A stretch of 64,000 bases of DNA from positions 30,419,134 through 30,483,133 of the forward strand of contig JAJEKV010000004.1 in the NCBI GenBank assembly GCA_021234155.1, in the 5' to 3' direction. The DNA is from Isoetes taiwanensis (lineage: Eukaryota; Streptophyta; Lycopodiopsida; Isoetales; Isoetaceae). Below are positions 44,520 through 57,200 of the stretch, piece after piece. Under the pieces are notes generated by a model. It was not told the origin of the DNA, searched no databases, and saw only the letters and a program-made list of their open reading frames with translations. Within the stretch, counting starts at the first letter, position 1, and each line of letters begins with the position of its first letter. Made by a program: the position numbers and the translations under genes.

Positions 44520-44905
44520 GAAACCATAACAAGATCGACCGCCAGCAAATTAAAACCAACAGAAAGTAATAGTTTGCAAAGGGAAAATATACAAGAACCT
44601 GGAAAAATATATCAAAAATTAAAAAACAAAAAAAATTGAAGAAAGATTAACTCAAATATGCAATCACCAAAGAAATTTTCCGTCTGTGCCAAAGAAATCG
44701 CCAAAAACCTTCAGTATCTGCAAACCTGTAACAAAGAAAAGAAAGAATTACGGCAACGAGATTCACATCAGCGCCTATGAAGATTACCTGAAAACTCCAA
44801 AAAGACGCTCCTTTCACAACATGCAAACACCAAAGCAAAGGAAAAATGCCGGAGAGAGAAAAAGAATCGTCGGACCAAAATGAAGACCCTGTTTCTTTGT
44901 CCATC
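44520..44905 (-). repeat. Right arm of the diverged inverted repeat (5' module)
   Basis: Counterpart of 40,985-41,395. On the minus strand it reads into the DUF3504-like ORF, just as the left arm reads into the AG-peptide-like ORF. Confidence 0.6.
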
Positions 44906-45804
44906 TGGCGCCACATGTACGACACTGGCCCGGTGGTCCACATGCAGAAATCACTTGCCGATTTCTCGGCGAAAATCCTCCCCTACCCATGGATTTCCTA
45001 GCACATTCTCTGCATGTCAGTTAGTTTTATTGACATTTCCTCCAATTGCTCTCTCCAGATTACTACTGTAATTGGAAGCAGAGAAAACTATTTCTTGGTG
45101 CAATTTCGGGATTTTCATAAAGAGGTGCAGTAGGTTTGTGTTTTGGCAGAAATGACCTCTCAGAACTGGTCTGCTCCTGGACAGCTACTCAGGTCATTCT
45201 CCCATGCTGCTCTATGTCCTTCTTGGATGGTTTACTCAAGCTTCATTTGCTATAAATCTTATTTGTTGGTTGTTTTCCAAAATGATGGGCCTTGTTTTTT
45301 CAGTTTTATCTATAGAAGCTGGTTTTCAACAGGAGATTGCTACAAGCATTAGGGATTGTCCAGGTTTGCTATAAGGCTGCTGTGAGACTGCTATAATATG
45401 GTTTTCTGGAGAAGAATTTGCAATCTTGGCACAACGGATAGAGATCCCATTATACTTTTAAATCATATCTCCTTTATGATCAAATGGATATTCTTATTTG
45501 CAGATGCCAATGCCAGTTACGATTGATATTTTCTTTGTATTGATGCTCCCTCTTTGTGGAATTAAATATGTTTTACATATGCACCATATGTTTATGAATC
45601 CTTGCCGTGGCAAAACATGTTTGCATTGATATCAACACATGTTCCAACCCACATGCGCTAGCATATGCATGACAATGTGGAATTTACAATAAAGAAGGGA
45701 GATCTTGCATCCATAGGAATGTCTTAGAATGAAGTACACGATGGATGCTTGCTTTGGAGCCCAATGTAAAATGAGGAATATATAGATGGACATAGCTTTG
45801 TGCA

Positions 45805-46115
45805 ATTCCCCTTGAGACCCCCTTTGGTTTGGGTGCATATTCACACGGGGGGTGACGTAGAGCAGCGAGAGCTCCCTTTGTACTCCTTAAAATCATATAA
45901 TACATGCATGAAATCAGCACCATTTAGTATATCGCCTCAAACCTTATAGTATTTTGCAAGCCTCGCTATACAGTATACCCAAACTTGTACGGGCATACGT
46001 CACAATTGGGGATTGCTATCTACGGTCTAAATCGAGGAATACCTTGATAATATGCCCATCCAATATGCCCGATGTGAATATGCACCCAAACCAAAAGGGG
46101 TATCAGGGGGGATTT
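45805..46115. mobile_element. Small TIR element (MITE-like), about 310 bp
   Basis: CTTTGGTTTGGGTGCATATT near 45,825 is complementary to AATATGCACCCAAACCAAAA near 46,078. The pairing extends outwards, with mismatches, through GAGACCCC/GGGGTATC to about 43 bp per arm. The interior is non-coding. The target-site duplication is unclear. Confidence 0.6.
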
Positions 46116-46805
46116 AATTAAAAAGTGTTGAATGTAATGATTTGTGTTTTCTATGCAAGAAGCATTGCTATGGGGTGCATTTACATGGAAGTAAAAGGTT
46201 ACCTCGGGGGAGCATGTTTGCCCATGTTGCTATCAGTAAGCATCTAAGAAGCCATCTTCTATGTGATGTGATGATTAAGTTAATCTTAATTAACTTGGTT
46301 TAATTGGTGGTGCTAATTTAAGTCTACTTTAATGCTTTTAAATCATTCTTTTATTGTATGTTATCTCATTGCATGGTATTTTTTATGTAATTGATAGGTT
46401 TGAGTTTGAGACTGAAACCATGCAATGGAAGGAGTTTTTCAAAGATTTTTGAAGCATTTAATGAAAATGAATTATCTATTATAGGAGCAGCTGTGAGAAC
46501 CCGTGCCACAATACATTATGGAGCAAATGTCTCTTTCTCTATATGTGAGAACCCATACATTATCTCTTTCTAGCATGCTCATCTTGCAAGGCATACAATA
46601 ATTATTGCATGCATGGAGTATATGCATGATATTAAGGTTCAATTTCTTTTTTCATATCTTGCTTACAATTGGTTGTGCATGTTTGAGTTAGTTTTATGTG
46701 TAATAGCACAAAAATTACCATTAGCATTAGCATTATCTTTTTTTGTACTTTTGGGCTTCCTACCCCTTTTGTTGTTTGGGTCCCATGGCCAATTTGTTAA
46801 AAAAC

Positions 46806-46850
46806 TACCTACCTACCTACCTACCTACCTATCTACCTATCTATCTAAAC
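46806..46850. repeat. CTAC/CTAT microsatellite
   Basis: About eleven tetramers of CTAC changing into CTAT. Nothing else is recognised between 46,120 and 47,340. Confidence 0.9.
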
Positions 46851-47342
46851 ATCCATCCTAAATTAAGTAGGAGATTGCATTAAATAAAATGCAAATGCAA
46901 ACTTTTCTCGGAAAGGCTAGAAATGCAACAAAGTTAACAAGTACTAGACGTTCAAAGGAGAATTCATTGACATTTGAGCGTGGTGGCTGAACACCACATT
47001 AATGGCTTTAATGTTCACCAACTAGTTGGATCTTTGTTGAGCAGTATTTCAAATACAAAATGGAGATTCCAGCTGTTCTTTGATAAAACAAACCTCGATA
47101 TCTGAATCCTTTATTGCAGGCGACGCTTTAGATCCTTTGACGAATCAAGTGCACCAGAGTATTCACAGCAAGACTATTGTGACTATCTTCTCTTGCAAAT
47201 CCTGAAAAATGAGTAGTAGTTTCTTGTTTCTAAGTACATATTGCCTTGAGCTCTGCCTCAATACTACTGAGGCTTGCAGCAGGTTGCTTTCTTGAGGCTC
47301 ATGTAATAGCATTTTCTTCATAAAAGGAAACATAGCTTGTTC

Positions 47343-47411
47343 TTTTTGGAATTATCATTTTAAGTCAAATGTCCATTCAGAAAGACAGGCTTAAAATGTA
47401 ATTCCCAAAAA
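47343..47411. repeat. Short inverted repeat
   Basis: CTTTTTGGAATTATCATTTT and, 40 bp on, AAAATGTAATTCCCAAAAAG are complementary with two mismatches. It may be a tiny MITE. The surrounding 47,000-48,550 shows no recognisable gene; short exon-like stretches near 48,120 and 48,305 remain unassigned. Confidence 0.5.
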
Positions 47412-48599
47412 GGTCAAATTGTTGGCTGCCAATGCCCGCCGCAATGCATAGAGTTGACATTTTAGCAATTGCACATCTGTGTAATCCACTTTAGATTGTT
47501 GTGACATCATGAACTATCTTCTTGGTTTTTCTTCTTCAATGTTAAACCTTCATGTGCTTTATTTAGTTCTATGTTTTTGCAACATATATTTTGCAGTGAG
47601 GAGGTCTCATAGCTGGTGGTTGAGCAGCCATAGTTTCATTTGAGAAAGATGGTGCTGAAATTTTAGAAGGATGTAGATTTTTCTGTAACTTTTTTGAATT
47701 ACAAATAATATCTGTTTGATAATGCGGGAGATATAGATGTAGCTGCAAAATAATGAAAGTCTCCAAGGAAATAAATGGTACTTGTTCCTATTATGTAAAT
47801 CATTAACATACTCTGTATATTCGAATTTTCAATTATAACATCAAGGATCTTTCCAAGTATTCCTGATAAATTAGAAACTGTGAGATGATTTCTGGAGAAA
47901 CACAAGGACAAAATTACAACAGTTTTTTTGCCTCCCTGCAGCAACTGATAAAGAAATTTGTAGAAGGTTTTGCAAGTTGAAATTTATTTTAAATTCTTTT
48001 CATGCACTAAACATGTGATACGAATCTAAAGATAGCATCTTATTAGAATTTTACAGATTTGCAGTTCTAAATGCATTCTTATTACTCTATCGTATTAACA
48101 ACTGCTTTTCAGTTTTGGGGACTTGAAGAAGCACATCCTGCAGCATATATTTGGCCTCCGTTTGTGGTGAATTCTCCAATCCTATGTATAATGCCATGAT
48201 TGCAAAAACATATATGCTAGTTAGGCAAAAGATATTCAGAATGTGAAGTTTCAGGTTACTGCTTTTGTAGATCTTATGATAATAATAGTTGTATTTTATA
48301 TGCAGGTCTTGCAATTGAAGAACATCAAACATTTCTGGAGTGAAAATAATTGCAGTATCTCTGCAACCATTGGTGAACATCATTAGGATTTTCCATTTTA
48401 TTAGCTTACTTGTTCAGAATGTTAAATAGGTAACACTCATTCTTCCTCTCCATTAGAGAGTATACAAAGGCATGTGATCTTTAGCAGTTTTCATGAAAGA
48501 TGAGCATGGATAACTCCCTAGACTTTCACATTATTCAATTGTATTAGTTTATTTGGTAGTGTGACATGTAATGAGGCACATCACGCCAATGTCCTTTAC

Positions 48600-48998
48600 C
48601 TTACAAATAAGTCGCATGTTACATCGTAAATGGCATCTCATATGCGATGTGAGTGCCACGAGATAACGACGTAGCATTGATGTATTAAGGACATTATACC
48701 AACATTTTTGATATTGCAAACACATCGCACATTACGTCATAAATGATGTTTCATGTGCGATGTGAGAGCAACGAGATAACACCGTAATACTGATGTAGTA
48801 AGAACATTACATTGACGTCGTGGACATTGCAAATGAGGTTTCATCCTCAATGCAATGTCGGGTCGAGGTGAATCCTAGATGACATCATTTGTAACATCCA
48901 TGCAATATTTTCAAGATGTTTATATGCCATGTCCAACGTTGCCGTTATATCGATTTTACGTCGCTAATGACATTGCTAACCACCCCTTTGTAGTAGTG
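48600..48998 (-). mobile_element. One end of a CACTA-type transposon with subterminal repeats
   Basis: The right edge, CCCCTTTGTAGTAGTG (48,983-48,998), is the complement of a CACTACTACAAAGGGG terminus typical of CACTA/EnSpm elements. Inside it lie two tandem copies of a block of about 115 bp with TGCGATGTGAG and ACGAGATAAC, and palindromic CGTAAAAT/ATTTACG-type motifs, as in CACTA subterminal regions. The other end was not found in the window and no transposase is seen. Confidence 0.55.
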
Positions 48999-49029
48999 TG
49001 TCTCATACAACATGTATACTGTATTTTGC

Positions 49030-50200
49030 AGTTCCTATGGGATGACTAGCAGTGACAAGCTCTCCTACATCATCTCCCTAGGCACAATGTTGAAAGCCTT
49101 TGCAAAATCCACGAAGTAGCAGTACAGATCCTACCATTTATTTTCTTGTCTTCTAGTAGGCTGCGCAACGTGAAAATGTGATCGATTGTGAAATGCTTGG
49201 ATCTAAAGCCTAAGTGTACATACTCTTGTCTCCGCTACCCATGATGTCAATTTGCTATTCACACATTCCGCCGAGCAATTTTGCCAACAAAGGACTGGCC
49301 ATAATGGTCGGCAAGAAAAAATCGATATCTTGCGCTGTATATTAGAACTACTTTTCAACAGTCTAATGCATGGGAAGCCTTCCTCGAGAGCTCTATTGAA
49401 CAAATTAGCCAGAACTAAGATGATCTGGAGCCTAGCCTATGCATGCCATCTAGATCAATTGCCTTGCAATTTGAGTGTTGTTCCAAGCCGTGAATGACAT
49501 CCACTTCCTTTATGGTCAATGATTGGTACAGTATTTCAGACCACGTTAGAATCATAAAGTTGCATCAAATACTGCATCCACTGTTCTGAAGTGATGTTGT
49601 CAAGAAGGTAAAATATTTTTGGTTCATGTTGGGCAATGTAATATGCTGTCTTGCCTTTGATGAAAGCTTTATACGACCTGATTGCTCGAGGGAGTGGAGT
49701 GGGATCAACTACCAATATGAGTTGTTGTTTTAGATTATTGCATTCATCATCAAACCATGTCTTGCGAGGAAAGGTGGATGTGCACGATGGTCTACTGGTG
49801 CATCGTCTCCTAAAACATTTCTCTGCTATACTCAGAAGGACAATAACAAGCTTGGAAGATTGGTGTTCTCAATGTGGAAAAATGCAAGACTCTCGATATC
49901 TTCTTTTCTAGCAGTTGGACATACTCTTCTGCTTTATCATAATTCAAACAAATCATGGAATGATGTCTTAGGACACGGTTGTAAAAGTGAGCCTTCATAA
50001 TGCTTAGCATTATTGAAGTAGGAATTGATATGAATTTTATCATCCAGGAGACAAAAGATCCAATACAATATAACAATACATCCATGGCTATAGTCTCAAG
50101 CTTGTCTGGTAGTACAGATAAGCGGGACATTTGGTCGACATTCCTACAGATTGTGGATCATGATGGGCACTTCATTTCTTAGCACCACACTTATCATTGT
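49030..50200 (-). pseudogene. LINE reverse-transcriptase relic
   Basis: On the minus strand a decayed frame gives YCYFVDFAKAFNIVPREMM, the LINE reverse-transcriptase motif with the first catalytic Asp. Upstream, broken frames give NYDKAEEYVQLLEKKIS, the basic GKTAYYIAQHEPKIF and EQWMQYLMQLY, which fit the linker between endonuclease and RT. Several stops and shifts interrupt it. The YADD block is not seen. L1 and RTE types cannot be told apart. Confidence 0.6.
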
Positions 50201-50242
50201 ACTTGATCGCATTCTAGTGGTTTAATATATTCTTATATTCTT

Positions 50243-50243
<1 letters not shown>

Positions 50244-50277
<34 letters not shown>
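50244..50277. repeat. A34 homopolymer
   Basis: Thirty-four consecutive A. It sits at the 5' side of the minus-strand LINE relic, so it is not that element's tail; it could be the tail of a plus-strand retroposon ending here. Confidence 0.9.
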
Positions 50278-50280
<3 letters not shown>

Positions 50281-50989
50281 ATGGCTATCAAGTTTACTAA
50301 AACATAGACCCCAAACTTGATATTAAATTTTCATTATGCAAATTCTACATTTCATTTTTTATTAGATGCCAAATAGCACAAATTACAAAAGAGATTATCA
50401 TGTATGCCAATTGCAATACAACGGGGTTTTCATCTATTGGCAAATTGCATTATCAACCATTAAGTGGAGCCTTCATTCGTTTATTTCACAATACATAATA
50501 GAGAGCATTTCTGTACATCACTTTGTAGTGGGCATTTCACTAAAATTGAGGTTTTTAAATGGTTGTAACTATATATATGTATGCATTTTGTAGTTGATGG
50601 GACCCAAAACCAGGTCTATGATGCTAGTGGTCATATATATTACGCATTTGTCAATAAAAATATGTGTGGCAGATACTTGATGATTCTGTAACATTATTAC
50701 TTACGTGCAAAACATCATCTTCAAAATTCTTACCCTCATGGTACATAATTGTCAATTCTATAGTATTACTAGCTAAACAACAACATCCCCAAATTCTTAC
50801 CCTCATGGAAGAAACTGCTAGCAAACCTGAACGTTTGCTCATGTATGGTGCTAATTTGTTCACCTTTGGTCAAAGTGTTGTACATATCTTCTAAATGATT
50901 TATCGGACCCACAAAACAATTAGAACAATCCGGCTTCTTCTATTAAGTCTTGTATGTCATGTATAGTGGTTTGAATTTGTTGGTGATAG

Positions 50990-51340
50990 TTGTCCAGAAC
51001 AGTTGATTGATATTTGTGATGACTGTGGGTCACTTCTAAGTATTAGCTTTATCATGGTACTGGTAAGATTGCAATCTCATCCTTGACAAGAACAATTATA
51101 GAAGTTCGCAATTCTTAAATACTGGACGTCAATGAATATCGTGTTATATTTCAGGAGAATGTGTTACGATAGTGCAGAATAGTTGATTGATATTGTGATG
51201 GCTATGCTCCACTTATAAGTCATATTTTACCATATTGAATTGTGATGTTTTTCCTTACAATCTCAACATTTTATTCTTCATAACAATAATAATAGAAGTT
51301 CACGAGCAATTTAGTCTATATTCGATGAATTGCGTGCTAG
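50990..51340. repeat. Imperfect tandem duplication, period about 180 bp
   Basis: CAGTTGATTGATATTTGTGA at about 51,000 recurs at 51,178 as AGTTGATTGATATTGTGATG. Both copies go on through CACTT-TAAGT, TACAATCTCA-like and AATAATAGAAGTTC blocks. No coding content. The rest of 50,280-52,300 holds nothing recognised. Confidence 0.6.
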
Positions 51341-52369
51341 GTTCAATACAATAGTTTGCAACCCATATGAATAGGTTCTATTCATATGAATGGGAAGATT
51401 GAAATGCACTATTTCGCTTATATGGACAAAACTTTGGCTATTTGAAAGCCTAAACATTCCAAGGAAAGATGCTTTGTACGTTCCTCTTTTCCATAAAATA
51501 GGAACCAGACCTCTTAGTGCAAAGAAATAGTTACTATATTGTTTGCCAATCTTTGTCCGGATATATTAATCTTTGAAAACTAACGACATAAAAACAAGTA
51601 TGGACATGTATGTAAAACCGATGGCGACAATTCCTCTCTATATGTGCTTGTCACACTAAAAGCACAGGGAGATGTCAATTCTTGCGCACGGAAACCTCTA
51701 CCTAATACTCCACAACGAACTTGCTTTTTTCAAATTTATTTGATCACAATCTTCGTGGCATGAATGTCATAGAGATCCATCTGAGAACGCAAAGCAAAAG
51801 TTCACCATACAGTCTATAGGATACAGAGCAGAAAGTTCACGAGACTTAAAGAAGGGAGCAAGCAATCAGAATTACGAGGTCTGGTTTTCCAGTTGACACA
51901 TATAGGTGTTAAGCTTGACAAATGCCACCTAAAGATGCCTTGTACAAGGCAAGAGGAGGCAATTTAAGGAAACAATCTGCATAGCTCGGATGCCAAAGCC
52001 ATATTCTCCACCTGACTGGGCACTTAAATATGGTCATGAGATTGGGGGTCCAAGGAAGGAAAACTTTTTCATTCTTCCAAGGTTAGTGAAGGGAAGGCAA
52101 AAAAAAAAAGGAGAGGAAAGAATGAAGAATTGAGTGAAAGGAAGAAAGGGGCCCTCACAAGGTGCAAAAATGGAAGGCAACATTTCCACTTTGAATAATT
52201 CAAAGGTTTTAGGTTGTCAAAAGGAGGATGCAGCCATGTCATAAATACCAAATCACAAAAAGCACAAGTTTTTTTTAGGGTGTTGGTCCTTGTCCGCTCT
52301 TTTTCTCGCTCTCCGGTAAACTCTAGATTCTACCTGCACTACTACCTACTTCGCGCTTGCCATTCTCCA

Positions 52370-52800
52370 CTAATGGGACCAGTCTGATCTCTTCACACCC
52401 ATCACACCGTATTTCTTCTTCCCCTTTGCTCGCCTTTCAAGAAGTATCCGCTCCTCTTCCGGCTTCAATTCTGCAAACAGCCTCATAATTTCATGTGGGC
52501 TTGGCTTTTTCTGGCCTTGCTCTGTTGGTTTTGCGCTCTTTTGGGCTTGCATTTGTAACCGGATTAAGTCTTCCACTTGCTTCTCTTGCTTGTGCCAGAA
52601 TTCAAGCTCTTGGGCAAGCAAAATTTATTGCCCATTGGATCATTTTGGCCCCCCTCTGCATTTAAGGCCTGCGTTTCCTGATTCCTGGTGCCGTCTTCTG
52701 TATTTCTGCTTATTGGGCTGCTTGTAAGATAGGCTTGCAGGTCAATTATTGGTCTCGATGCGACTTGCATAAGTGGCGGGGCATTTGGGTTCCTTTAGAT
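52370..52800 (-). pseudogene. Unrecognised coding-like stretch, head-to-head with PLATZ
   Basis: Two adjacent minus-strand frames look coding. The first (from ATG 52,770) reads MQVASRPIIDLQAYLTSSP. The second is highly charged and helical: AQELEFWHKQEKQVEDLIRL, then KKPSPHEIMRLFAELKPEEE and RILLERRAKGKKKYGV, ending before SDWSH and a stop at 52,370. They join only with a frame change near 52,620. The charged end resembles a coiled-coil nuclear or transposon protein, but I recognise no family. It overlaps the region where the PLATZ promoter should be. Confidence 0.35.
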
Positions 52801-52967
52801 TTGACGAATTGGGGTTAAATTTGATATATTTAAGACCTTTCACATTGCCAACAGATGATCGGTGCCGGAATTTGCATAGGAAGCTCACAAACACAAGTGT
52901 TTTATCATTTCTCGGGATTTTTGTAGTAGAATTTGGGGCCGATCTTGCAGAATCCATTTAGGAACAC

Positions 52968-54259
52968 ATGGTAAGATGAAATCCAGCGGGTTATGTACTA
53001 AATTTTGCTTTGATAAAAGGGGGTGTGATCAATTCCTCCTCCTTCACTTTTCTTATTCATTTGGGAGAGGATCCTGAACAATTTGGTTTAATGCAGGTGA
53101 CATGCCAACCAGAGCTTTCCCAAGAAGGCTTACCATCTTGCCCGCCATGGTTAAAGCCACTGCTTTCGACGAATTTCTTCACTCCGTGTGCAGAGCATGG
53201 AGACCTGAAAAGAGACTGCAATTTATACTGCCTTGATTGCATAGGTGATGCTTTATGCTGCATATGTGCTGCTGCTCACAAAAATCACCATGTTGTGCAG
53301 GTACATTTCCATATTCTGAACAATCTGACTATCCGATGGCCTGAAAGGCCATCAATACATTTCGTTTGATTTCATTAAGGAATCATTCTTAATTCAGTTA
53401 GAACAGCTTCATCTAATGCAGGAAAATGCTGAAAGGTGTTGATCTTTTGCAGATAAGGCGGTCTTCTTATCACAACGTTATTCGTGTATCGGAGCTTCAG
53501 AAAGTGCTTGACATCAATGCAATTCAAACTTATATCATCAACAGTGCAAGGATTGTTTTTCTGAATGAAAGACCACAGCCAAGGTATGCCAAAGGAGTCA
53601 GCAACATCTGTGAGACTTGTAAAAGGAGCATTCTGGACAATTACAGATTCTGTTCCCTCAGTTGCAAGGTATTCTTAATTCTCTACACCTACATTTGAAT
53701 TTTGGAGACAATTTGCATATGAGTCTTTTAAGTTCTGACAAATTTGTCTTGACACTATTTGGCTCATAGCAACTTGATCTGATCTTGGTATTTATATCTA
53801 GATTGATGCATTGATAATTTCAAGTATGCTAATTTGCAGCTTTCAGGACTAAGCAGGCACAACGACCTGACATTTGTATTGAGGCCTAGACAGCAGATTC
53901 CATATGATGAGAAGATGAAGCAGAATTCAAAGGCTGAGAATGTAACTGACTTTTCATCTCATAAAAGGGCAAGGTCCAGAAGGATAGTACAGGCCTTGAA
54001 TTCAGACACAGTGGAAAACGTCTCTCCAGATGAGTTGGCAGCACTCAAGTCTGTGGAAGATTTGGCAGATTTAGATGCCCAAGAAAATGAGCTAGAGTTT
54101 CACAGTATCCATGATGATTCTGGTGATGGTGAGCTTGAAAGTATAGATAATCAAATGAGCATGGCTGACATCTGTCCGCATACGCCGCCTCCAACTATGA
54201 CTCACAGAGGTGCCAAGAGAAGAAAGGGGACACCTCATAGATCACCCCTTGGACAGTGA
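52968..54259 (+). CDS. PLATZ zinc-dependent DNA-binding transcription factor (4 exons, about 280 aa)
   Basis: Exons, from splice sites: ...52,970 (ending in the ATG), 53,097-53,300, 53,453-53,668 and 53,840-54,259; all introns are GT-AG and keep phase. The protein begins [12 protein letters not shown], then [20 protein letters not shown] and [58 protein letters not shown] and [20 protein letters not shown]. The Cys/His pairs match the PLATZ domain (C-x2-H and C-x2-C clusters), a plant family binding A/T-rich DNA and usually repressing transcription. The C-terminal exon is acidic ([20 protein letters not shown]) and ends with a basic [12 protein letters not shown]. Length is normal for the family. 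AATAAT-type poly(A) signals follow near 54,318. Expression is untested. Confidence 0.9.
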
Positions 54260-57200
54260 TCTCTCCTTGTAAATGTTAGTTTCACAATGTGTCATATAGC
54301 AACTTAACTTATTCATGAATAATGACATAGATATTTAGCTAATAATATCACTCGCGTATGATCGACCGACTAGCGAATTGCCTAGAATGTTTAGGCATAT
54401 TCACAGCTCTGTGTTGGTTGGAGTGAGTGATCCATGTAAAAATTCTATGTAGGAAGGCTTATTATTAGCCTACTGGAGATAAGTCTGTATGACAAATAAT
54501 CCTGTACAAATGAAGGATGAATATGAATCAATGCTAAGTTGATATATTATAAAATCAGTCTGCATTTGTCAATGGCTGCTCTAATTTGGTATAGTCTTGA
54601 TATGCAAAGTCAAGTCTGAGTGCTTGAAAATCTGCTACTTGAGGAAGGGATGACGGCAGCGGCGGTTATGATTAGTCCAAGGGGGAGGAAATTGGGAGAC
54701 AGAAATTTTGGCTGCTGCAAGGGTTCATGTACCTAGAGAAGATGTCAAAGGGGTGGCTGCAGATGCAAAGGATTCATAATCTGGCAGAACTGATTATCTT
54801 AAGGACAGATGGTTGGTTTTGAAGAATTTTAGAATTATGTATATGTTTGATTATTTCCATTCTGAGGCAAAGATGCACACATACAGAGAAGCTAGTGTGT
54901 AAGGAGACCCCAGCAAGGGGTCAATTTTCGTTTGTCTGCTTTGTGGGCAGCAAGGCCTACTCCACTGAGCTCCATTAACTTAGCATATATTAAAATATAG
55001 GCAAATGATAATCTACACTTAGTGTGTTGTGTGTATGTTGTGTGTTTAGTTTTACTGGCCACAAATAGTGCATGGATAAGTTCGTCTGGATTCCTGGGAC
55101 AGCGAAGGGGCGGTTGGGCCTGGCCTAACAGACCAAGTCAGTGACGTTAGCTTGAGGTCAGCCCCTTAACTCTATAACCTGGAAACCTCCTTAGGGAATG
55201 ATTCACCACGTGGGCCTTCTCCTATATTTGAACATTCACTGCAAATTCACACACAAGTGTGCATACACGTTAGAATAAAATAATATCACCAAAAAATAAA
55301 ATTCACCTAAATTATATTCTTCACACTCTCACTACCGAGACAAACAAACAAACAAACAAACAACCACCGCCGTGACGACTACTATGGAAATTTAGAGATT
55401 CACTATTGCATGCCAACATCAATGCACACCCCCCTCCTATTATTTGGAGGTTAGAGATTCACTATTGCATGCTAACATCAGTGCATTGCACTATATACAC
55501 GTTAGAATAATAATATCTGAGATATATTGTATTCTTAAACATCTCGTTCTTTCTGGTTTATTAGTTGTCTAATACTATTAGTCGAGAATTTACGATTGCA
55601 TGCTTGTTTGGAGGTTAAAAATTACTATTGTGGCTCTAGAGCCCCAGCTGTGCTCGCTTCTACGCCTAGCTCATGTTGTGAACGTATATTCACACATATA
55701 CCATCACCCAGTGTTCCACCATCATTCCAATCATCATAGTATCGCTCTTGTCGTGTCTAATTGTGGGTCTGATTCGGGCCCTTCATTGTCGTTTGCTTCA
55801 CCTCCAAGTCTCAAATGATTAAACACCTTTTCTAGTGTCTCATATATTTGTGCGCATGTGTATATTGTCTATTCTTTTCCATTTCTTTCTCTTCTTTTGT
55901 TTCTACTTTTAATTATTGCCACATTTATAGTAGTATAGGAGTTTTCAAAGTGCATGAATGCATGCCTTAAAGGTAGTTCCATAGATCCACACCAGAAATG
56001 AGTGCACACATTACAAATATTTGTTTTAAAATTCATTATAATAAGGAGGATATGAGTAGGAATGACTATCAAACATAGCTATATGACTTTGGACTTTGAG
56101 GAGGAGGAGGAGAATCTTAAGGAAGTATGATTGAAGGGAATGGGACACCCTTGGTATAAAACCAAAAATCATGAGGGCTTCAAATGGCCATGACCACACG
56201 CCAACACTATGTTTACAAAAAAAAACACACAGTGGGTCCTTTTGTGGTGGCCTTAAACCAGAGTGGACAAACCATTAAGGTGGGGGCCTAGTTGTCGAAA
56301 GCACACATTGAAGAATCCAAACTAATGAAAGAAAACCATTCAAGCAAGGAAGATCATCCGAGCAAGAAACGCTAATGGATGAGACTTTAAAAACCCATGA
56401 AACTACATAATCCTCAGCAAAGACGAAATATGAAAGGGAAAGCATGACGCTATCAATGGCTTCTTGCGTTAGAAAGAGTGTATCCTACTTTAGTTATGTT
56501 TAAGGCACTGGAATAAGTCACTAAAAGATACTTTGGCATTTTTTGAATTTCATCCTTAGACAACGATTTCTCCTTCTCTTTTATATATTATTGCTGGAAA
56601 GAATCACTGTATTAAGTCATATTTGACTAAGCAAAACTCGTTAAGTAATATAATAACATAAAGGATGAGAGATTAGTATTCCCTATAGTGCTTGTGAATT
56701 ATTCTCATCTTTGTCACTTGCTTTATTTGCATGTTTTACACGTGTCAAACACACTTTTTGTGCATGCCAATGTGGATACAAATGCTGCTTACATAATCAT
56801 GTTCGCGAGATTCCTAGGTAATAAGTTACATGAGTATATTCTACTCAACTATTCAAGTTCCTTTGTTTAATTTATTAAACCTTTAAGCTACAACCTATGC
56901 CTAAATATGGACACAAGCCAAGTATGGTTATTGCCAAAATTCGAATAACATTTTTATTCAATATGATATAAAGAAGTTTCAGCTATATTATGATAGATGT
57001 AATAATGTGATCAATGATATTGCATAAGTATTGTTTTGTGACTTCGTTAGTACCAATTAGCAACAAAATTATGAGGCAATATCATTCAAGAGCACAATAA
57101 TAGTATCAATAAGCAAATGAAAGTCACTATGTCCCACAATATCGTTGTGATATGTAGTAATGTGTAACAATCGACTAATAATGTAGTGACAAATTTTCTA

